Assembly: GCA_016936575.1 (NCBI GenBank)
Contig: JAFGXQ010000072.1
Location: 1 to 40,757, forward strand
Source: Deltaproteobacteria bacterium
GTDB lineage: Bacteria; Myxococcota_A; Polyangia; JAAYKL01
Reading direction: 5' to 3'
DNA: 40,757 bases
Shown: one piece after another, positions 31,796-39,438 of the stretch
Layout: every line of letters starts with the position of its first letter
Numbering within the stretch: position 1 is the first letter of the stretch
Position numbers and translations under genes: made by a program
The notes under the pieces: model-generated
Databases searched by the model: none
Seen by the model: only the letters and a program-made list of their open reading frames with translations
What the model was told of the DNA's origin: nothing

Positions 31796-34344
31796 CAGTG
31801 ACAATTGATATTCAGTTGCCCGGTCGCGTATGCGCGTTCCACCATGTCTATAACGATATAATACATACCATCAATGGGTGCGGTGTATTCCGCAGTGCCG
31901 ACACCTCCGTCTACGCAACCGGTGGGGTTGCAGGCATTGGGTAGAATCATCACGTATACATCTTGTCCGTTGGTGGTCTCCACATTCGTATCAGTATCGA
32001 AATCCGCGTCCGCTTCACTGAGTGTCACCGTGATGGTTTGCCCCGCAGTGAGGTAGATTTGATAAATCGAATCGCCGCCGCTGAATCCGGAACCGCAGGT
32101 CGTGCCGTAGTCGCTGACCCGATTGTATTCCATCGCGGTGCTGAAATCGATGGTGTCGGGGCCGGCAGCGGTGTCGACAGATGTATCGGTCTCGTCTAGA
32201 CAACCCACCGTTGCAAAACTGTAGTCGGTGGGATCTTCTCCGCATCCGCCACCTGAACCGAGCACGCCTTCTCCCCATTCCGGTTTACAGATGTAGTCTT
32301 TACAGAACCCTCCGGTGAACAGTGATTCACACATGTAGTCTGTTCCAATAGTGCAGGTGCCGTTCAGGCACATGCGGTTTTCAGTGCCGAAGCAGGGCCC
32401 CAAATCCGGTGTGGTACACGGGATGCCGTTTTCTGCCAGAACAAAGGTGCAGACCGGCAACCCGCCATCGGTGTCTTCATCGCAAATATAGTAGGCGCAG
32501 TCGTTTCCTTCTCCGCAGTATTCGTTTGATTCGCAGACACCATCCACACACATATTCACGCCGTCACATCGGGTGCTGTTGTCGCACGGGGTATAGTTCG
32601 GTTTGAAGTCAACCACACATTGTGTGTTGTCTTCATCGCAAGCGAATTTTTCGCATATGCCGAGCGCATCGGTATCTTCTTCCAGACAGGGCGGGTTGAA
32701 ATGAACGCAGTCCCCGGCCTGACACAAGTCAGTACCGTTGCAGAACAAGTCATCGTTGCAACTTACGTCGGTATCGTACTCCGCGGCCACCGTGCATTCC
32801 CGGTTGACATCGTCACAGCTGCCGAGTCTGCAGGGACCGAGCGGTCCGTTGCAGGGCAGATCACCTGTACGCGTGACGCAGGTGCCGCTGCTGCATACTT
32901 CCGGGCCATCGCACCATGAATCGTTGTCGCAGGGCGTGTCATCCGCCGCGGTCACGAATTCACAGGTATATTTGGGGTCAATACCGCAACTGCCGATATT
33001 GCACAGGTTGTCGGTGTCGGTACAGTCTTCATCGACCAGGCAGCACCCGGAGGGCATGGCGCCGGCGTCCGGCGCCAGGTGCACACATTCGCTGTTCCAG
33101 GCGTCGCAGGAGTCGACGGTGCAATCGTTGCTGTCGTTGCAGTCGGTATCCACGTAACAGCAATTGTCACCCAGGGAGGGATCGCCGTTGCTGTAGCATC
33201 GCCCCATGAAACACAAGTCTGTGGTGCAGTCGTTCCAATCGTCGCAATGGGCGTCCACACTGCAGCATCCAGCCGGCATATTGTCGGTATCATGTACAGT
33301 GTTTGAGCAGATATTGTCGTTACACACGTCCGCGGTGCAATTGTCGCCATCAGAGCAATCCCCGTCGTCGATGCAGCATCCATCCGCCGGAACTACCGGA
33401 TCCGTATGGACACATGTGTACTCAAAAGTGCATACATCCACGTTGCAGTTGTTGCCGTCATCGCAGTCGTTGTTTTCAATGCAGCAGTCCGTTGCGAGGG
33501 ATGGATTGGTTTCGTATTCACATTCTCCTTTTTCATTGCAGGTGGCTACGGTGCAGGCGCCCTCTCCGGGAGGGCAGTCTCCATCCACCACGCAGCAACC
33601 GGTTTCGGTGGTATCGAGGAAGCTGTATACACAGGCGTAGTCCTCGCAGGTGATGGTGGAACAGTTGCTCGATCCGCAATCGTTTTCATTGGCACAGCAT
33701 CCTGAAATAGAATCATTCGCGATGTGAATGCACGCGCCGCCGGCTGCGCAGGAATCAATCGTGCAGCTGTTGCTGTCGTTGCAGTCGGTGTCTGACAGAC
33801 AACAGTTTTCTCCTGTCGCATCTGTGTATTGACAAGTGAACGTGGCGCTGTTGCAGTTGTCTGAAGTGCATTCATCACTGTCATTGCAATCGTCATTGTC
33901 GGAGCAGCATCCGGCAGGAACCGGGATTGCTTGCCGATATACACATACGCCGTTGGTGCAGCTTTCGGTTGTGCAGGCGTTGTCGTCGTTGCATTCCCAC
34001 GTCTCGGTGCACTCGTTCCCGGCAGTCGAGGTATCGCTGTCACTGTCGGTTTGGGTATCTGTGTCGTCGGTCTGGGTATCGCTGTCGCTATCCCGCGGGT
34101 CCGTTGAGGTGTTGGTGTCGCTCGATGAATCCGAGTCGTCGTCGCTTCCGTTTTGGTTCAACGAATCTGAGTCGGATTGCGTGTCCGTTGTGCTGACGTC
34201 CACACAGTCGCCGTTCTTGCATACAAACCCGGTTTCGCAATCCCGCGTCGATTTGCATTCCTTGTCGCTGCAGCCGCACGATACGCCCAGGAAGGAAAGA
34301 ACTGTGAAAATAAAAAATGTTTTGATGTTGGTGTTGGTAATCAT
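31795..34344 (-). CDS. Large cysteine-rich lipoprotein with CC-x2-D-x-D-C repeats and PPC domain
   Basis: ATG 34344 is chosen because AGGGGG lies six bases upstream, inside the gap after the previous stop. The 849-residue protein has a signal ending near LGVSC (Cys23). An Asp/Ser/Thr-rich spacer occupies about 51-108. About ten repeats follow, of the form (G/N)CC-x2-D-x-D-C-x-D-x-N-x-C-T-x-D-x-C, spaced about 37-40 residues. A second repeat type ('PCDN..WCDGPEVC...GTC') extends to about 690. The C-terminus (about 740-845) resembles a PPC domain, as in secreted peptidases and surface proteins. The Asp/Asn-rich loops suggest calcium binding and disulfides. No catalytic motif is seen. Surface structure or adhesion is inferred. 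Confidence 0.82.
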   Translation of the reverse strand: MITNTNIKTFFIFTVLSFLGVSCGCSDKECKSTRDCETGFVCKNGDCVDVSTTDTQSDSDSLNQNGSDDDSDSSSDTNTSTDPRDSDSDTQTDDTDTQTDSDSDTSTAGNECTETWECNDDNACTTESCTNGVCVYRQAIPVPAGCCSDNDDCNDSDECTSDNCNSATFTCQYTDATGENCCLSDTDCNDSNSCTIDSCAAGGACIHIANDSISGCCANENDCGSSNCSTITCEDYACVYSFLDTTETGCCVVDGDCPPGEGACTVATCNEKGECEYETNPSLATDCCIENNDCDDGNNCNVDVCTFEYTCVHTDPVVPADGCCIDDGDCSDGDNCTADVCNDNICSNTVHDTDNMPAGCCSVDAHCDDWNDCTTDLCFMGRCYSNGDPSLGDNCCYVDTDCNDSNDCTVDSCDAWNSECVHLAPDAGAMPSGCCLVDEDCTDTDNLCNIGSCGIDPKYTCEFVTAADDTPCDNDSWCDGPEVCSSGTCVTRTGDLPCNGPLGPCRLGSCDDVNRECTVAAEYDTDVSCNDDLFCNGTDLCQAGDCVHFNPPCLEEDTDALGICEKFACDEDNTQCVVDFKPNYTPCDNSTRCDGVNMCVDGVCESNEYCGEGNDCAYYICDEDTDGGLPVCTFVLAENGIPCTTPDLGPCFGTENRMCLNGTCTIGTDYMCESLFTGGFCKDYICKPEWGEGVLGSGGGCGEDPTDYSFATVGCLDETDTSVDTAAGPDTIDFSTAMEYNRVSDYGTTCGSGFSGGDSIYQIYLTAGQTITVTLSEADADFDTDTNVETTNGQDVYVMILPNACNPTGCVDGGVGTAEYTAPIDGMYYIVIDMVERAYATGQLNINCH

Positions 34345-34354
34345 CTTCATCCCC

Positions 34355-37300
34355 CTACTCATTTCCCAGCCCGTCGCTGTTGTCTACCAGCGGGGATATC
34401 ATACGATAACATCGGTCAGTGGGTATCAGATAAGAAGACGGTGACGTGGAATCACAGACGGTTGTGGTTCCGTATGCGGCTTCACATTCTGAGTCGTCAC
34501 TACAGTTGATGGTGGAAATACCCCCGGATAAGCCGACAATAAAGGTGCCCCGTTCGACCGCCTCGTCAAATGCGGCGGTGTTGACATCCGGACGATAATA
34601 GAATACCACACGACCATCCATGCGCAGAATCACCTGCCAGCTCGGGCGATGGTATGATCTGGTCCAGGTAGAACTGAACGCTTCCGCCTTGTTTGCGGCT
34701 TCATCACTTTCCATACCCACCCAGCTCACCACAAACGCGGTGGTGCCTTCAAATACGACGGACTGAGCGGTCATATAACCGTAACTGGACGATGAATATT
34801 TCCAGTCTGTGGTGAACGACCCCCAGGCGCCGGCGATGGTCGGGCCGTATCCGCCGTCTTCCATATGCATGAAAAATTCTTCCACGTCGGGCTCCACGTC
34901 GATGGGGCCGGGGTCGTAGAAACATTTTTTGTCGGTCAGGGATGTTGCGCAGAAGCAACCTCTGCCGCTGGCGCAGGGGCCGGTTCTACATTGGTTGTCA
35001 TTTGAACAGGTGCCTAACTCCTCAATCGGTTGCATCAGTGAAATACGCCCCGATGTGTCGAAATAGGCATAGTGGTAGGTGTCGTTACCCATGGGGAATG
35101 CGAACGGAAGCATTTTAAATTCTCCGTGTTCGTCCTGGTTCAGCCACTCGTTGTACTCAATCGCGCTGTTTATGCCGCTTGGGCCGTAGCAACGTGGGTG
35201 TACCAGCCATCCCCAATCCCAACCGCTACTCAGGTCTCCGTTAACATCGTCACAGGTGTCAGAGCCCTCTCCCACGTTGGTAACCGTCATCAGGTAACCG
35301 TTCAGGGTGCCGCCGCTGGGAATGAAGTCGAGACGATAGCCTTCCGCATCGAAATAGTCCATGGTGCCGCAGCCTTTGCCGCTGCCGTATGTACTGTAGC
35401 CGTTTGCAAAACCGAAGAAATCCGGCTGCAGTTTAAGCATGGTCAGTTCGTAGTCACCGTATTGCGCAGGGGTGTAGTTCCCGACCGCAAGCCAGGCGTT
35501 TTCATAGCTGGCATCCGTTGCATCAATCTGCAGTTGCGGCGCCCATTCATTGTCGTTCACCGCGGTGTTCATGTCACTGCTGGAGCATTCAGCTGAATTC
35601 CCCGCATCTTCGAACACCTCGCTCAGGGTGGCGTGAAAGAATGATGCGCCGGCAGTGGCGTCGTCAAGGGTAAGAGGGGTCGGCAAACCCGCTTCACACC
35701 GTTTGTCCAGCGCGTTCCAATCCACATAACTCAGGTATTTTCCTGAACCGGCGGGAATCTCCAGTTTGAAGAACGCCTGGTGAGGGTCGGTGGCGTTTTT
35801 GGTGCCGTCCAACCCCATTTGTGGTCCGGACGCGCCGTAGTAGTTGTTGTAGTCGCCCAGGCTGGTGGCACCCCGCCAGCGCTGTTTCCACTGGAAACTG
35901 CCGTCGATGACAGGGGCCGCACCGTAGGAGCCGATGTTGCGACAGTCGTTGTTGTTATGCTCCTCGTCATCTATTTCAATATCAAACGTACCGCCGTTGT
36001 CGGGCGTGCTGTAGCGTGAGTCAACAATGAGTGATGTGGTGTGTGTGCGGGTCACATCGAATCCGTCGCGCACGTTGTTCTGATCGAAATCCTGCTCGTT
36101 CACCGGAACCGGGTCAGGCACCACATGGTTGGGTACATCGGTTACTGCAAACGGCCCTGTGACAATTTTTGATTCGTTGGAATCGCAGCCCACAAGCGGA
36201 GAGAAGGTGTAAACAGTATCGTTGTAGTTGCTGCCGTTAAAGGTGCAGTTGTCATTGCATTGGGTCTGTGAGCTGCTGTCGGCGCAATCGCTGCGTGCGT
36301 ATATCACGGGATCCCAGTCGCCATCCACGTCGGTCACTTTAACAACGCGATGAATCAGATTGTAGTCGTCGGTGACCACATCTCCGTAGTTGTACACTAC
36401 ATCAGAATATGTTTCGCCGCCGCACTCTGTAAACAAACCGGTGGTTACCGGTTCATAGTCGTCTGATGCGCAGACATTGGTTGCGTCCGTATCCGTAATG
36501 CTCGCAGCGCTACCCAGACTGTTTCCGGTGCAGGTAGCATTATCGTAGGTGTTTTCGGTTGTCTGCAGGTCGTCACAGCCGCCGCTGCCGTCGCAATAAT
36601 ATGCGCCGCAGGGGGGTGCATTGGGTGGCGAGCAGGTTTGGGTTCCGGCGGGAACATACGATACCTTGCTGCAGCTCCAGTCTTCGTTGGCGGGATCATC
36701 ACACACTTCGTCGTAGCAGTCACCGCCCGCACCGCAGGGGGTGTCTTCCGCGGAATAGGTCAGTTCACATTGCGCCCACGCACTGTTTAGAATCGGGTTG
36801 TCGGAAAGGGAGCAGGTGGCGTCCTCCAAACAGGGACGGGTTACGCCGGGTTGCGGGCAGTCGCCGTCTTCGTCGCAGCAGAACGCGAAGGTGTCATTGG
36901 CGGTCCAGGTACAGTTGTTGTTGACGCAGTCCTCCACCACACAGGGGTTGCCGTCCGGGTTGCAATTGTCAGCATACGTGGTGGCGGTGCAGCATCCAGC
37001 CGGGAGCGGATCGTCATCGACCACCGGGTTGCGGCAACTCCAGTCATTGGCTTCAAAGCAGGGGTCTCCATCCACCGCGGCAGCCACCATCGCCGGGGAG
37101 CAACACACATTCTGGGTGCAGTCGTTGGCATCGTTGTCGTCTCCGCACTGGGAGTCATTGTTGGTGCCGCCTGTCGTGCAGCATACACCTTCCACGGCGC
37201 TGAGATCGCTGAGTGCTCCCCATGAACAGGTGTTGTTCACACAGGCGTCTTCGGTACAGGGGTTTCCGTCGTCGCAATCAGATGCGTCTGCACAGCAACC

Positions 37301-39106
37301 GGGAACCGTACTTGACGAAACCGCGCAGGTCCATTCCGCAGCGCCGAAACAGGGGTCTCCCGCCACGGCCAGGCCGATTGTGATCGGGTCGCAGCATTCC
37401 TCGATGGTGCACGCGTTGTTGTCTACATCCTCGCAGGCATCGGTGGGATTGGGGCCGCAGCAGCCGCTGGCCAGGTTCGGTTCTGATTCGCATTGGTGCG
37501 TGAGCGAATCGCAAATTTTGATGGTGCAGGAATTGCCGTCCGCGCAGTAGACGGACGCGTCTTCATCGGGGTCACAGCAACCGGCGGGCGGGGTGTCCCA
37601 CGATGCCGCATCCGCGCAGTTGTAAGGGGAGGCGCCGAAGCAGGGGTCGCCATCCACCGCCGCCGCGATTTCATCGGGGGTACAGCAAACATCTTGGGTG
37701 CAGCTGAAAATATCGTTGCAGTTGTCCGCCAGACTTTCCGGAGCGGCATCACAGCACCCGGGTTCATCCACCACCTGCTGTACACATTCCCATGAAGCAT
37801 CGTCCGCCACTCCTCCGCAAATGGAGAGACCCGCGTTGGCGGTGCCGCAGCAGATATTCTGAGTACAGGTGTTGCCGTCGTTACAGTTGTATGAATCGAG
37901 ACAGCAATTGCCGGGCGCACTTTCGTCGTAGTTCGGTACATTTCGGTCGGTGTACGGGGTAATGTCCTCACAGGTCGCATCTGCAGAGTCGGGGGTGCAG
38001 CAGAAGTCGTCGGTGCAACCGTGCCCGTCGTTGAACGACGCGGAAACGTCGGGATCACAACATTCCGGATGCGCCGCGAGTCCGGCGGCGTCCAGCGGGG
38101 TATCCACACAGGCGGCATCGGCATCGCAGGTGGCGTCGGAGCAGTCGTTTTCACCCACTTTGCATCCTGCGCCTTCGCTGATGTTCACCGCACAGGTACC
38201 GTCGGCCGCGCAACTGCGGCTATAGCAATCCGTATGGGCACCTGCGGGAACCTCGCCGGGTGAGGAATTGCAGGTTTCGCCCTCATTCCAGTTCAATTCA
38301 ATCGAGCAGGCGCCGTTGCTGCAGCGGGAACGCGCACACTCTAATGAGTAAATCGCACCGTTGAAGGGACAATCCGCCGCATCGGGAATCGTGTCCTGGG
38401 TTCCGGTCAGGTTGGTATGGGTGCAGGTTTCATCTGTGCACGCGTCCGCAGTGCAGGGGTTGTTATCATCACAATCTTCATCCTGGCTGCAGCCGCCGCA
38501 GGGGGTCTGAGTGAAATATCCGCCTAATGAAGGGTCTACGTCGATGGGGCTGGCCGCATACAGACCTTCGCAGCAGTACATTCCCTGCGCAGCGGCCAGA
38601 TCGTGGAGTGTCTGTTCCGCATTGGCGCTCCACCATTCACAGCCTCCCCAGCAGGAGCAGACCAGATAGCCGTTGCACCAGGAAGGGCCGCAAAGACCGT
38701 CCACGCAAACGCCGTCATTGCATTCGTCATTGTTGTTGCAGGTGCATCTTCCCTCCGAGGCATTGCAGGTCCCGCTTTCGCAGTCTGTTCCGGAGTCACA
38801 GAGTACGCCGTCGCGTTCGGCGTCACTCATCCAGCATTCAGATGCATCGCCGGGCTGGGTACAGCATTCCTCGGCGAGAGGGCGCATCTCCTGAAAGGTT
38901 GACACAGAGAGTTCAGAAGCGGATTGTGCGGGTTCTTCGGTTTCAGCGGTTGCCGCATCGGGCGTTTCGGTTTCAGATGAAGCGACTTCGCCGGCCGCCA
39001 TCGGCGGGAGTGATTCCGGTGAACTGCTATCACATGAAAAAGCAGAAAAGAGAAAAACGCCCCATGCCAAACCGATTCCCAATTGTGTTGCCCCTGTGTT
39101 GCTCAT
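34355..39106 (-). CDS. Giant cysteine-rich surface lipoprotein (1583 aa)
   Basis: ATG 39106 is chosen because AGAGGGG precedes it. Residues 1-24 form a signal ending FSAFSC, with probable lipidated Cys25. An Ala/Glu/Pro/Ser linker follows. The N-terminal two-thirds hold many cysteine repeats of the type D-C-D-D-x-N-P-C-T-x-D-A-C. Three of these share a longer variant, with C-T-x(3)-CC and then A-V-x-G-DPCF (translating 37046-37690). The middle (about 900-1150) is a Cys-poor beta-rich region with Asp-rich loops. The C-terminus (about 1350-1583) contains a further beta domain with DGRVVFYYRPD that loosely recalls nidogen-like (NIDO) domains. No enzyme motif. It heads the operon with a second such lipoprotein, UbiA and Lgt. 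Confidence 0.82.
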   Translation of the reverse strand: MSNTGATQLGIGLAWGVFLFSAFSCDSSSPESLPPMAAGEVASSETETPDAATAETEEPAQSASELSVSTFQEMRPLAEECCTQPGDASECWMSDAERDGVLCDSGTDCESGTCNASEGRCTCNNNDECNDGVCVDGLCGPSWCNGYLVCSCWGGCEWWSANAEQTLHDLAAAQGMYCCEGLYAASPIDVDPSLGGYFTQTPCGGCSQDEDCDDNNPCTADACTDETCTHTNLTGTQDTIPDAADCPFNGAIYSLECARSRCSNGACSIELNWNEGETCNSSPGEVPAGAHTDCYSRSCAADGTCAVNISEGAGCKVGENDCSDATCDADAACVDTPLDAAGLAAHPECCDPDVSASFNDGHGCTDDFCCTPDSADATCEDITPYTDRNVPNYDESAPGNCCLDSYNCNDGNTCTQNICCGTANAGLSICGGVADDASWECVQQVVDEPGCCDAAPESLADNCNDIFSCTQDVCCTPDEIAAAVDGDPCFGASPYNCADAASWDTPPAGCCDPDEDASVYCADGNSCTIKICDSLTHQCESEPNLASGCCGPNPTDACEDVDNNACTIEECCDPITIGLAVAGDPCFGAAEWTCAVSSSTVPGCCADASDCDDGNPCTEDACVNNTCSWGALSDLSAVEGVCCTTGGTNNDSQCGDDNDANDCTQNVCCSPAMVAAAVDGDPCFEANDWSCRNPVVDDDPLPAGCCTATTYADNCNPDGNPCVVEDCVNNNCTWTANDTFAFCCDEDGDCPQPGVTRPCLEDATCSLSDNPILNSAWAQCELTYSAEDTPCGAGGDCYDEVCDDPANEDWSCSKVSYVPAGTQTCSPPNAPPCGAYYCDGSGGCDDLQTTENTYDNATCTGNSLGSAASITDTDATNVCASDDYEPVTTGLFTECGGETYSDVVYNYGDVVTDDYNLIHRVVKVTDVDGDWDPVIYARSDCADSSSQTQCNDNCTFNGSNYNDTVYTFSPLVGCDSNESKIVTGPFAVTDVPNHVVPDPVPVNEQDFDQNNVRDGFDVTRTHTTSLIVDSRYSTPDNGGTFDIEIDDEEHNNNDCRNIGSYGAAPVIDGSFQWKQRWRGATSLGDYNNYYGASGPQMGLDGTKNATDPHQAFFKLEIPAGSGKYLSYVDWNALDKRCEAGLPTPLTLDDATAGASFFHATLSEVFEDAGNSAECSSSDMNTAVNDNEWAPQLQIDATDASYENAWLAVGNYTPAQYGDYELTMLKLQPDFFGFANGYSTYGSGKGCGTMDYFDAEGYRLDFIPSGGTLNGYLMTVTNVGEGSDTCDDVNGDLSSGWDWGWLVHPRCYGPSGINSAIEYNEWLNQDEHGEFKMLPFAFPMGNDTYHYAYFDTSGRISLMQPIEELGTCSNDNQCRTGPCASGRGCFCATSLTDKKCFYDPGPIDVEPDVEEFFMHMEDGGYGPTIAGAWGSFTTDWKYSSSSYGYMTAQSVVFEGTTAFVVSWVGMESDEAANKAEAFSSTWTRSYHRPSWQVILRMDGRVVFYYRPDVNTAAFDEAVERGTFIVGLSGGISTINCSDDSECEAAYGTTTVCDSTSPSSYLIPTDRCYRMISPLVDNSDGLGNE

Positions 39107-39438
39107 TGGTACCCCTCTTTGTTCCCAGGCCCGGATCATGCCGGAATAAATATTAGTGGTCTGGAATTTTGAATTTTTATGAAAATTTTCATATATATGA
39201 TATTTTATCACCGAACTGTAATTGTAGTGAAGTCATTTCTGTATGTTATACGGGTCAATTCATTATTATTTTAGAATATAAAGGGTAAAAATAGACTACA
39301 TCTATGCGTTTGTTCAGCGTTTTGTCGTTTTTTTAAAAATTGGGGGGCAATCCGGTTCAGCCGAACCGTTAATGAACGCAGCATCTTTTTTGTACTTTAG
39401 TTTGAAAAAGGTTGCAAAGGTTACAGCTTCCCTATGCC
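39107..39438. other. AT-rich intergenic region upstream of the lipoprotein operon
   Basis: This 332-bp region between the operon start and the DUF1524 gene is AT-rich and holds the operon's likely promoter and the two palindromes listed next. A good sigma-70 match was not found; the best minus-strand candidate is TTCAAA-15-TATTTA (about 39174-39148), which is weak. A plus-strand open frame entering the next gene (39372-39740) is an antisense shadow. Confidence 0.5.
39179..39210. promoter_or_regulatory. Tandem palindromes, possible operator of the lipoprotein operon
   Basis: ATGAAAATTTTCAT (39179-39192) is a perfect 14-bp palindrome. TGATATTTTATCA (39198-39210) is a second, with TGATA/TATCA half-sites like those at 13370-13384. 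They lie about 75-105 bp before the ATG at 39106 and could bind a regulator. They could also arise from AT-rich composition. Confidence 0.35.

Noticed and set aside
36798..38154. Long frames on both strands inside the giant lipoprotein gene
   Set aside because: They arise from the biased Cys/Asp codons of the repeats. The proteins are low complexity and without start signals.
31795..39106. CRISPR-like or tandem DNA repeats in the cysteine-rich genes
   Set aside because: The repetition is at protein level with diverged DNA. There are no constant repeats with unique spacers.
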